Shown here: positions 1 through 11,264 of the stretch, piece by piece
How the letters are laid out: the number at the start of each line of letters is the position of its first letter
Position numbering within the stretch: the first letter of the stretch is position 1
Source of the DNA: Celoporthe dispersa
Taxonomy: Eukaryota > Ascomycota > Sordariomycetes > Diaporthales > Cryphonectriaceae
Assembly (NCBI GenBank): GCA_016584495.1
Contig: WAID01000003.1
Coordinates: 4,154,001 to 4,218,000 of the forward strand
Length of the DNA stretch: 64,000 nucleotides
Direction of reading: 5' to 3'
Notes under the pieces: generated by a model
Database searches by the model: none
Seen by the model: only the letters and a program-made list of their open reading frames with translations
Told to the model about the DNA's origin: nothing
Position numbers and translations under genes: made by a program

Positions 1-3000
1 GATGCTCTAAGACGTAGGTCGATCCCATGACGGAGAGTCGTATACCGATGAAAGGCCAAGGCCTTCGGAGAATCCTTCGGATACTGCGCGCGGACCTCTC
101 AAGATCCGTAGCAATTATTTGCAATTTCGTGAGAGCGGATTTATGGGAAATACGACCCGGTTCAAATGCAGCAGTTTTCTGGCCCTGGCATATCGATGGC
201 CGGCACTCGAGCGACGCTGTGCTCTCAGCCAACCGGTTAACTCCTCATCGATATGCAGCGACCTCAGTGACGAGTATAGAGAACAGTGTTGCCTAGCAAC
301 ATAAATGAGAACAAGATTCAGTGCTATCGCCCCGTCTCCTTCCGGCTACGATCTCGGCATTGCAGTGTTGTATCTTTCATTCGACCACTGGCTGAGCTAA
401 CCAGCCGCCCCAACACGAACTACGGACGTGAAAGAAGCAGTTCGCCCCCCTTTTCCACACACAAAGTCTTCCGTTGCATTGAGAGGATGGCACGTCTGGC
501 TCCTCAACATTCATGCAGCCTGCAGGACTGGCATGTGGATTTGTGGGCAACGGTGTGCCAAATGCAGATTGATCTTGCGTCCAGAGTGCAGACAGGATGT
601 AAGTTGCAGACATAGGCAGTGGCGGTCAGGCCAGCGCTTACAGCAGCGCAGAACCGAGTGATGCCCATTCACGAGCAGCCAACGACCAACAACCTGACAC
701 TAAAGTCTTGATTTCTGGGTCTGCTGCGTCCTCGGGCTTCCCCACATGCACTGACCTTTACACACGATGGCACTGCGAGCTCGGGATACAACGTCAGGGT
801 GTTGTGATGTGCTGCGCTGCGCAGGCCCGCCGCCTGTTTTGAGAAGGGGCCGTCATGCCATCAGCGCCGTACTGGGGTTGAGAGCGCGGAATCTCTTGTC
901 CAACACAAGGGCTAAGCATGAACACCATTCATCTGTGCAGTCATCGCAGAATTGCGCGCAGCAGAGCGACTTTGAGGGTGCGATGACCGGTTGACCTCGA
1001 TCAATTTGGACGGACTGTCTGAAGAGACGGAAATTTGCCGACGGTGACAAGGTACTCTGTACTATGTACCTAAGAGTGTGTACGTACACTCCACCACGGT
1101 GAAAGTCTGCACACCCACCCAACCCCGGAGTGTTTGCACCAATCAGCGCTCGCACGGCCGATTCTGGAAGTGTGCCCCTGCTTCTGCATGCACCATTGCG
1201 GGCTCATCAGCCTTTCACGACAGGACTCTTGCCGCCGAGGCCCCAGTCCAAGATCCTGTACCTTGCTGCACTGTGTCACTACCTTGTCCAGAACCACAGG
1301 GTCAGATGCCACAAAAGTCACGGCAGAACCTGCCGGGCAGCGATCAGACAGCCCCGGCAGATGCTCAGCGATGAGCTCACCAACACGTCTGCCAGCTCCA
1401 GGACTCGCCATTTTTTTTTCTCTTTTTTTTTCCTTCAAAATCTAATCTCGATGGACCCCGCTATTCTTGATTCTGCAAACATAGTCGCAACGCCACTGAG
1501 CGATCGAGACATCGAGACAGCGACGAGACCCTACATGTACCCCTCAGCGAGGGCACCACGTACACTGGCGTATGCGGGCCTGGGCAGCTCGGGCCTAGTC
1601 AACCGAGGGAGGACGCGGGGGCCTGCCTGCATACTGACGCGCTGCTGGTCTTGTGCCTGAGGCTAGTGAGGCGCACTGCTTTTCCTTGCCACACTGGTAT
1701 TCTTGCGGAAGAGAGCTAAGCGCAAGCCCGGACCACCGCGACTCTTTGGGACAATTACTACGTACAATCGTCTCCACGCCTTGTCTCATCTCGCCTCACT
1801 TCTTTTCCTGACAGCGGAACAGGAACATCGCGTCCTTACTCCCTCCCCCCCTCCCCCTTTCTTCTCTCCCTCTTCGCCGTCCGGGGTGGTGGACGCAGCA
1901 GACGCTGCAATGGTGCTGCTAACAAGCACTTGTGGCGCTATTCCACCCCCCCCTCCTTCTCTCTCTTTCTTTCTCTCTTTCTCCCCTACTAGCCTCGATG
2001 GGGCTCCTTGTGCCGTGTCTGGCCTCGATTTGATTGTGTGTCCATGATCACGCAAGGTTGCATGATTCCAACGAGCTTGGTATGTTCGGATGCACAGGTG
2101 TGGCGTTCAGCCTGCACGGCCGTTACCTGGACCTCGCAAATCTTAAAAAAAAAAAAAATCTCCGAGAACATCCATGCGTATCTTGTCACGTCCACCACGC
2201 AATCATGTCGATACCAACATCTCTCGCCCGGAGTATCTCGTTGTTCACTTGGGAGACTAGATGGGTCGTTTTAAGTGACTGACAGGCCCCGCACAACTTG
2301 CTTGCGATTGGCCTGTCAGACCACAAACCCCTCCTGGCCTCGAGATGTCCATGCGCCGAGAGGAGTGCCGGCCGTTCATCTTGAGCATAGATTATTATTG
2401 CCCTATTATCAGACAGGACAGGGTGCGCGGAACTCATGTTTCATGCCGAGGCCGATCTAGCCCGGCCTGCCTCGCTGCTACTAATGACTGAGGCACACAC
2501 ACCTCTCCTTCTTGCACGCGGCCGCCTCTGCGCCATGTGGGCAATGGGTCGACAGGGCCGTTCAGTGCCATAACGCAGTCAGCTTCAGCACTAGACTGTA
2601 ACCGTGCCCTTCCTCCACTAGTAGCAACATGGGGGGGGGGTGGTGAAGAGCTGCCCTCGGGCGGGGATAAACGATATCAACTGGCAAACTGGAATACAAG
2701 CCGGGAATCGACAGAGTTTACCAGGGCCGCTTCCGACGCGTATGGTCCAAACCTTTTCCTCCAGAGACCTACTCAACGATGGCTGGGCCATGCAACCGCC
2801 CTGCGGCCCCCCTCTGAGTCTCCTAGCTTATAATTGCTTGCTGGCCAGTGTCCTTGGTCATACGCTCGATCCCTAATATGATGTATTTGGGGGGGAGGGG
2901 GGGAGGGGCTGTCGCCGCAGATCTCACTCAGATGATGTTGTCTGTACGGCTTTGGTTTTACACCGATCTGGGTTCTGCTCGCTCGAATGGGTCTGCCCGA

Positions 3001-6000
3001 CAACCAGGAACCACAATTCTTTTCGAACCAACCGACATGATGGCAGCCAACGGCGGTGGTAGTACAAAGTACAAAAGCCGCTGGTAGCGAGGGGCCGCGC
3101 TAAACGACCGGCTCGTGATGTGTTTGTTGATGGGGACCATGCTGCTGCTAGCATCGGTTCCTGCTTCCTACGCCCGCGGCGGGATGCTGTCACTCTTCTC
3201 TTCCTCCCTCGCACCAGCCTCGTCTCGTCTCGTCTCGTCTCTTCTCTGATCGTCTCGACAATGGCATGGACCAGGACTCATCAGCACACTATAAATAAAG
3301 ATACTCCAAGAGGCAGGAGGTCGCTTGTTTACACACGGGACTGCGAACCGTTGAGCCCTCGTCACACACTCACTGCACTGATCGCCAATGTCCCAGGGTC
3401 GCAGGTGACTAGGCCTGCAGGAACGGCAACCTCCTTGACGGCGGGCACGATGGGAAAGTTGGAGGCACTGTAGCCGGCTCCCAGAAGCTCCCCATCCAGG
3501 CCACCTTGCAAACCAACCTCTCTCTCTGTCTCTCTCTCTCTCTCTTCCTCTCCTGCGGCCCCCTCCAACGCCCTGAATGACTCGCAAGGAATCCTGGCGG
3601 GCGCCTTTCAGGTTCCTACTTTACTACGTGAATCCATCGAAGGTAGGGCCCACTTTTAGGAGGGGGATCCGCCCCGGTGAGCAGATCTTCCTTCAGACCC
3701 TGGACCATAGCTCTTAGCTCTCTGGCCTCGGGGGAAAAAGAGAGGGAGAGAGAGAGAGAAAGTGAGCAGCGCTCGATCGGAGCACACCCTTGCACGCAAA
3801 GCCCTAGCAACCTAGCAGCCCACGACGGCCGGCTTGGGCGGGACGCGCATACTGCACAAGCGGGCCGCATCGGAGCCGCGTGCACAAAGTGCTCTGTTCG
3901 CCGCTCGTCGCTGGGAAGACAACTCTACTCATGCCTGCCTCCGCCTGCCGCGGAGGAGGAAAAAAAGAAAGAAGAACAAAAAGAAAGAAAAGAGAGAGGG
4001 AGGGAGGGAGGGAGTCGTCGTGCGAACAGCTTCCTGGCAGGTGTCTCTAGGTGGGCTTGTCCAAGCTCGGCCTCGAGAGCATGAACCAATCAGTTAGGCT
4101 TTCTCTCAGCAGCGCTCGGAGGGCTGCTGGCATGAACGATGAGGATCTGGAAATTTCCTTGTCGTTTGATTGTCATGTCTTGCCCATTTACGGGGGCGAG
4201 ATTAATCATCATGTGGGATGAGATCATCTCTCGCTGCCCAGGCGCCTCCTCTGAGAGACAAGACATCACGAGCCCCTCGCGGTCGTTTCTCTCTCTCGCC
4301 TGACAACACCACCCACCACCTCGCTGAGAGGAGAGTTCCATCGACCATGGGGCCATGAGACGCCATCGCTGGTGGGGCGGGCTCCAGTACACCCGGTCCG
4401 ATCCACCCTTGTCAGGAAGCCTCGCTGAACGACATGCCGTCCAGACTCGTTGATTCGCACGCCTCGGCCGACGTCTTTCTCACACGGTAGTAGTACTACT
4501 GGGTGAGGTATTGGGCGAGCAACAACGACACTGTCAAATCGTTGGACCAACTCCCCCTCCCCCCTTGTCCTGGACCACCCAAGTTGACCAAGCTTTCCAC
4601 CCTCCACCCCCCAATACATCACATCGTCTCTTCTCTGATCGGTTCCATCCTGTCGTTATGGCTTGATGGGCCCCCTCCCCGATCCCACGACGCAGCATTG
4701 GGAAGTGTGGTGCTGACTGTCATCCCAAGTTCCAAACTCCACAATCCAGAAGCGAAAGAAACGTATCTCTTGCTGGTGTGTATTCGGACACCCCCACCCT
4801 CCTTTCATCCTCTTTTTTACTGATCTGATATACTTACTGATATACATGTATACCAAGGCGCTCACACCTGCTCTATTCTTTTTTTTTTCTCTTTTCTTTT
4901 TTCAAACGGCCTGATGCGTCCGGAGAGGCAGCAGGCAGAGACCCCACCGTGCTACTAAGGTGTTGCTACAGCAGTACTTCTGGACAAGCCTTGTCTAGCT
5001 GCAAGGCCTCGCATCAATACGTACCCACTCCAGAGCAACCCAAGCAGGCTATCTCTGCCCTTATTGATCCGTTCCCATCTCCCTCTCTCTTCGGCCCCTG
5101 TCAATCCACACCCCTCCTCTGCTACCCTACCCGACGGGGGTAGGCAGCACGAACCCCTGCTGGTACAGGCGGTCCTGGAGGGAAAACATACATAGTACAT
5201 GTAATCGCCGTGCAGCTCGTCGCCTGGTTTCTTATGGCTAGCCACTTGTACATCAGCAGTTCTGCAAGTGCATCTGCGGCGTTTGCTCCGCTGTAGGCTC
5301 ATCCTGATTGCTACGGGCCATCTGCCTGCGTCCTGGCCTGGTCCCCCCCCCTACCTAGCAATCTGTTGTTTACTTACAAAGAAAGCAAGTTCACGTTAAC
5401 GGCAGTTCGGCCTGACTATGTTCTTCGATGAGCAGCCTGTGCAAAGTGTGAGCCGTTCTCATCCTTCTCTTGGTCCTCTTTTGTTTATTTCCCTTCTCTG
5501 TCCTCCGAAGCAGACCTTTCGGGTGGGCTCTGCGTATGGCTGGCAAGGAATCTCGTATAAGAGGGAGGTTTTGGAGGGAGGAAAAAGGAACTGATCATGC
5601 GTACGGTATCAGCAGCAGCGATTTAAACAGCACGGCCTCTGTGCTCATAACAAACGAGGAAGCAGTTTGGAGGAGATCGACCTTATGAGGAGGAGTTCTC
5701 AGGCCCCCGTTTCAAAGACCACCGGGGGGAGCACACAACAAAACCATTCTGGGGTTTGAACCCTCTCTCTCTCTTTCTCTCTCTCTCTGCCTCCCTCCCT
5801 CCCACCTCTCGCCCTTTCCTTGGCTCGTCCAAGCTCGGCATCTGCATTGCATTGCATCTGCATATACCCTCTTCGGGCAGCCCGCTGGTGCTCTGCTCCA
5901 CCGCCTACCGGCCACAGCTGTCGACGAGCCAGTACCCTCTAACCACAGACGGAAGACTCCATCCATGACACGAACCTCTTACGGGAAGAATTTTCCCTCT

Positions 6001-6331
6001 CTGATGCATGTCGCCTGCCGTTCATGAGAAGATCGACCCGCGCCAGTCCTGTCGGGCACAGAGAGAGACACCCTCCACCCCCTCACGGCACTCTGCAAGC
6101 CACATAATCTTGGAGAACCTCTTCAGGAACACACAATCCTGACAAAGATACGAAAAGACAGAAGAAAAGAAAAAGAAAAAAGACAAAAAAAAAGAAACGA
6201 GAGAGAGAGAGCAAGGGGAGAAAAGAAAAAGAGGCCAATCGCCAATCTTCGGGGTTGGAACCAAACCATCCACCCTCGAGTGTAGTCTTCCTCAGACAAC
6301 ACAGGAAGGCTCACTCTGGAGCAGATATACG
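1..6331. other. Gene-free stretch upstream of the HTH regulator
   Basis: No coding region could be supported on either strand. Open frames here are short, overlap in several frames and match no family I recognise. The sequence is rich in pyrimidine tracts and simple repeats: CT-rich blocks near 1960-1985 and 3519-3547, a CTCGT pentamer repeat near 3219-3245, and a purine-rich block near 3958-4015. Such tracts are common in promoters and 5' leaders of filamentous fungi. The last few kilobases may be a long regulatory region or leader of the regulator that starts at 6332. A non-coding RNA cannot be seen or excluded from sequence alone. Confidence 0.5.
3219..3245. repeat. CTCGT pentanucleotide microsatellite
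   Basis: About four to five tandem CTCGT units, seen directly, inside a CT-rich stretch of the gene-free region. Confidence 0.8.
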
Positions 6332-6746
6332 ATGCACAGCCAGGGAGGAATGGGAGGCTCCTCGAGCATGGACCATGATACTCACCTGGCCCATCATGAC
6401 CAGACCTTTGCAAGCGACCAATGGGGCGACATGAGCCCATACATGTCGACGACGGTAGCAGACTACGGCGGCGGGGGGTACACCTTCATGTCTCCCATCT
6501 CCCACGGTGGTGGCCATGGCCTTCCCTCGGAGTCGCTGGGCCGGATGGCACCGCCGGCGACCCCTCCACAGCCGGTCCTACAGCCTCAACCACATGCTCC
6601 GCCGCCTCCGCACCACCCGACGCTCCCGCTGCTCATGGTCCCATCACATCCTACGTGGCCGAGCATGCTGACCAACCCGGGCGGCTTCAACACGTCGCCT
6701 CCGGTCGCCATACCTCCCGCCTCTGCCAGCATGTCGTCGTCGATAC

Positions 6747-6778
<32 letters not shown>

Positions 6779-7545
6779 GTAAAACCCACCAGGTCACCTG
6801 CACAGCCGAGCCAGCCCAGGAAGACCCTCACAGATGACGACCGCCGGCGCATGTGCCAGTGCCATCTCGACAACCCGACCATGAAGCAGACCGAGATTGG
6901 CGCAATGTTTGGGGTGGAACGAAGGTGAGCAGGAGGACGGACGCCCCGGCAGAACCCGGCGGCAGACATGGCCACCTCACATGGCAGCGGCGGCGGCACA
7001 AGAGGTTTTGTACAGAACAAGCGCTGACCAGCACGTATAGCACCGTGTCCAAGGTCCTCAGCCGGAAAGACAAGTGGCTCAATCCGGAGGAACGCGTGGC
7101 TCCGCCCACCAAGAAGTCCAAGAGCAAGATCCCGGACATCGACAAGACACTGGCCAACTGGCTGCGTAACGAGCAGCATAAGGGACGGCGCGTGTCGGAC
7201 GCCGAGATCCAGGAGCAGGCGCGCATGTATGCCCGCCCGTTCCGGGAGGCCGAGACCAAGATCAACAACCCGTCGTGGCTGGAGAAGTTTAAGCAGAAGC
7301 ACGGCGCCACAGGGCGGCTGATCAGGCGGGCCTCCGAGACCAACATCCCCAGCGCTGCCGCCTCCAAGCTGTCGACCACCTCGCCCGTCCTGACGAGCTC
7401 CCAGCCGTCCAGCGCCATCTCTTCCGGGTCCCCGGCGCACCAGCAGTCCCCATCACCTTTCTCGGGTGTCCGTATTGGTGGTGGTGGCGGCGGCGGCGAG
7501 GAAGACAAGGAAGACGGAGGAGACGCCTCGATGATGATGGACCTG

Positions 7546-7583
<38 letters not shown>

Positions 7584-8552
7584 CTCCAAGGCGGCTGGTG
7601 ACGCTAGCCTGGAGAATCACCACCACCAACACCACCAACACCACCCGTTCGACCACGAGACGGCAGGCTCGTCCTTCTCCGAGACCAACCTCAGCCCGAC
7701 AGGCACGGGACAGTTTACGTTCTCTCCGGATCCCAACGTCGGCGGCTTCCTTTCCTCGGACCAGGCCAGGCACTTCCCCCCGGGCGGACCAGACTTCCAG
7801 CGGCCCAGGAGCCAGACATTCCCCACGCTCAACCTCGAATACATGAACCAGCCAGAGCCGATGCCGTCCCACGACCCCATGACGCCCAAGTTCCCACCAC
7901 CAGGCGGCGGCCAGCACCACCACCACCATCACCACCACCAGGGCATTCACTCGGCCGGTCCCTCCTCGGCAATCGAGTCCCCCGCGCATGAGTTCGCAGC
8001 GGCGGGCCCCTTTGGCCTCGACAGCACCGTGTCGCCGCACCACCAGCAGCCTGTCCGGCCGCCGCTGCACCACAGCAGCAGCACGAGCAGCCTCCAGGGC
8101 CGCCTGTCACAGCATCAGGGCGGTACCAGCACCACGCCCGTCATGGGCAGCGCCCCGCTGTCCTCTGTGGCCTCGTCGCCCGTCTCACCCAGCCAGGAGG
8201 ACGCCCGGCGCGCGGCAGACACACTGCTCTCCTTCATCGCCAACAGCGGGCCCAACAGCATCGTGGACCAGACCGACTACAACGCCGTGGTCCGGCTCAC
8301 CGATAAGCTGAGGATCCACCAGCAGGCCCAACAGGCCGCTGCCACCGTGAGGGCCCCAGCGGCAGCAGCAGCAGCAACAACAACATGAGCATGGGGCCTC
8401 CGGCTGTGACCGGCCTGGGCATGGGCATCGGCATGATGGGCGGCCTGGACCGGATCCCGGAAGGTGACGCGGAGATGGGCAACACTGGGCAGCAGCAGCA
8501 TGTCGAAGACGAGGGCGATTTTATCAAGAGCGAGGAGACCATGGTCGTATGA
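6332..8552 (+). CDS. CENP-B/Abp1-type helix-turn-helix DNA-binding protein
   Basis: Two exons: 6332-6924 and 7041-8552, with an intron from GTGAGC to TATAG. Splicing joins the first helix-turn-helix into FGVERSTVSKVL, the hallmark of the Abp1/CENP-B N-terminal fold. A second CENPB-type HTH follows (residues about 225-310, with NWLRNEQ and SWLEKFKQKHG). Family knowledge: these nuclear proteins bind DNA through paired HTH modules and derive from pogo-like transposases. The rest is low complexity: Ala and Gly runs, a polyglutamine run near residues 368-378 and several His-rich stretches. It keeps no transposase catalytic domain, so it is probably a transcription factor. The frame breaks near 8347. 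The sequence after it reads as clear coding in another frame, ending IKSEETMVV and TGA at 8552, and one extra base there restores 701 codons. The start is the first ATG of the conserved frame. The target genes are unknown. Confidence 0.85.
7551..7581 (+). repeat. CAG microsatellite encoding polyglutamine
   Basis: About ten tandem CAG codons in frame inside the HTH regulator gene. It encodes a polyglutamine tract and is likely variable in length between strains. Confidence 0.9.
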
Positions 8553-8709
8553 CCGAGAAGGAAAGAAAAAGGGGGGGAAAGGGACGTGTGCTCTCTTTGG
8601 ATCGCCCTTTGGACTTTTTCTATCCTTGTATGCGTTCATCCTCCTCCTCCCACGTTCCTCAGAGGTCAGGCTCTACGAGCCGTTATTGGAACTATGGGCT
8701 GCTCACAAA

Positions 8710-8727
8710 CACACACACACACACACA
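8710..8727. repeat. CA dinucleotide microsatellite
   Basis: About nine CA units, seen directly, downstream of the HTH regulator. Confidence 0.85.
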
Positions 8728-10327
8728 TGAAGACCAGCTTTTATCACGGCGTGAAATCTACGAAGAAATGGCCTTCCCTCCACAGGGAACGAAGCGAAAG
8801 AAAAATTGGCCTCACGGTTTTTGGTTTCTTTTTAATTTTTATTTAAAAACACGGAGACCACGTCCCACGACACACTACAAGCACACAACAGAGCACCGGA
8901 GACGGAACTGCAGCACAAAACACACACACAATTGTCAAGCAGTGCATGATGACCTGCCCGACGACACCAACGACCATGCATACATACAAACATACATATG
9001 AAACGGGTAGATTCATATGTGTACACACGACAGGACTCACAAACAACAAACTTCTTGCACCCATCACACATACCGGCGGCAACGCATACTCTATAACCCC
9101 CCCTTCTATCTTGTCATCCCAGCTTTCAGGTTTTTATTTCTGCCTCGAACTGAAGACTTTTCCTGCTCACGCGAAAACGGAATTCCTGGTGCTGGAATCT
9201 GTCTCTTTTCTTTTCTTTTCTTTTCTTTTTTTCTTTTCTGGCTCTATGTCTGTTATCTGTTTCTCTTTCTGTATTTTCCTTCCCCTCCCCTTTTTCCATA
9301 CTACTTTTTCCTAGGCATTTACTTAATACTTTATTTTTTTCTTTTTCCTTTTTCATTTTTTCCCACGTTCTGGGTCAAGAGGTTCACTACAACCGGGGAT
9401 TGAATTGTTTGGGATTTGCTCGGATCTGAGCAGCGCATAAACTGGACAAGGGGGGGCTGATGGTGGTACGGTAACGGACAAGCTGACCAGGGAACAACAA
9501 GAGACAGAGGACCCGGATCAAAGGGATGCTTATTGTTTCTCTCCAGGGTGGAAAGGGGGGTGGGACTTGCGACCCGGATGGTGGGAGGGTGACGAGGAAA
9601 AGGGGTATCAACCAGAAACAAAGCTGGGAGGACGAAGAGGGGGGGGGGGCAGCAACTCACCAGCCCTGCACAGGATAGGAAGAAGAAGGAGAGAGAGCAA
9701 TGCAGGAGATGCCCAGGTCCACTACCATTTTCGCGGCGGAGGCAGCTGTGGAGACCCCTCCAGGGCGGCTCATCTGATCTGATCATCCCACCGGTGAGAT
9801 GCAACATGTGGGGGGAGGAGGGGAAGAAGATGGTAGGCGCGGGAAGCAGAAGAGGGGAGCAGGACTCACGTCCGGGGCCAAAGTAATCATCATCAAGGCA
9901 GGTAACAAACAAGTGAGCAAAGAAAAACAAAATAACAATGGTGTGGACCAGATGTGCGCACACTGCATACTGTGGTACACACACACACACGCACACACAC
10001 GCCACATTCTCCCCCATCCCCCTCCCCTTTTTCCTTCTCTTCCGAGGCGGCATATTCGCCTAGAACGAGGAAGACGGCAGACAAGCAAGCTACGGCAATG
10101 ATGAGACAGATAGGATAAACCCCCTTAAACAGAAAAAAATAAAAACCCCTCCCAAAAAAAAGAAAGAAACCATCCATCTCATGAGAAAAACGAAACCAGA
10201 AACCGTCCGTCCCCCCCCCCCCTGGCTCGCAGGCAACTAACCACCATAGTAACTATGCTCCGCCAATTATGTGGGTGACTTTTTCTGCACGTATGCCGGG
10301 TTGTGTGAAGGAAAAAGGGCAAACAAC

Positions 10328-10352
10328 CACACACACACACACACACACACAC
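10328..10352. repeat. CA dinucleotide microsatellite
   Basis: About twelve CA units followed by a C/T-rich block, in non-coding DNA. Confidence 0.9.
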
Positions 10353-11264
10353 CCCTCTTCTTCCCCCCCTCTCCTCCCTCCCTCCCCTGCCGTGGGGCCA
10401 ACCATGCATCCGCCTCCTTCTTTTTGTCCCTCCCTCCCTCTCCCTCTCTCTCTCTCGCCCTGCATTGATGCCCTGTGATGACCGACTAGGGGCGCGCACC
10501 ATGGGTCTGGGTCCTCCTGTCCTCGCTCGTTGCTCCGGTGCAATGAGACGTACCATTCAGTTCTGCCGCCCCCCTCCCCTCCATTCTGTCCCGTGTTTTT
10601 CTTTTTTTCTTCTGGGGAGGGGGGAGGGGAGGGGTGGGAGACTCGACCTGTGGCGTGCAGACACAGCTTAGCTCGCGCCCACCACCCAGGCCCTAAAAAA
10701 AAAAAAAAGAGGAGGGTTGGTCAGTTGTAATGTAGCATGGTACGCACGCAACGAAGGATATTCGTCCGTGGTTACCTAACTTGCCGCGTTTCGGCTGAGG
10801 AGCAGAAGGAAGGATGTCAAATCTCAACTTTTTGCGGGGATTCTAATTTATTTTTTTTTCCCCTTCTTTTTTCTTTTTTAGCTTGGCAAGGAGGCTAAGC
10901 TCACAGAAATGGTGGGTGGGCATCAAGTATTGCCTATGAGCTAATTTCACCTATATGAAAGATCTACGACAATATTAGACACATCATTTGCGGCTGGATG
11001 GGGAATACATGACATTTCTCGACGTGTGCTTGTGTAGCTACATCAGCAGCAATGGGTGGTAATGTATATAGTATGTATCACACAACATAGATCATGTACA
11101 TGTATGACCAGAAAAAGAAAAGAAAGAAAAAAAAGAAAAGAGGGTGCTGCCAGGGCTCGAGGCTAGAACTTTCGGGGAGGACTACCACATCGATAATTTG
11201 TGTGGTGTGTCGCAGAGTCGCAGACACTGTTTTTTCCCCCTCCCCCCTCCCCCTCCCCCCCCAA

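Larger units (their letters stand above)
8553..11264. other. Gene-free stretch with CA and poly-pyrimidine tracts
   Basis: The first several hundred bases are probably the 3' UTR of the HTH regulator. CA repeats lie at 8710-8727 and 10328-10352, and there are long T/C-rich runs (9205-9360, 10840-10880). No open frame here resembles a known protein. The end abuts the convergent PXA gene, whose stop is at 11265. Confidence 0.5.

Noticed and set aside
6586..7589. Long minus frames opposite the HTH regulator
   Set aside because: They arise from GC-rich and repeat codons of the real gene on plus, with runs of Cys, Gly and Leu.
8350..8383. Intron to explain the frame change at the end of the HTH gene
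   Set aside because: The only GT-AG option near the break would be about 34 nt or less, too short. One missing base gives a natural GEGPSG continuation instead.
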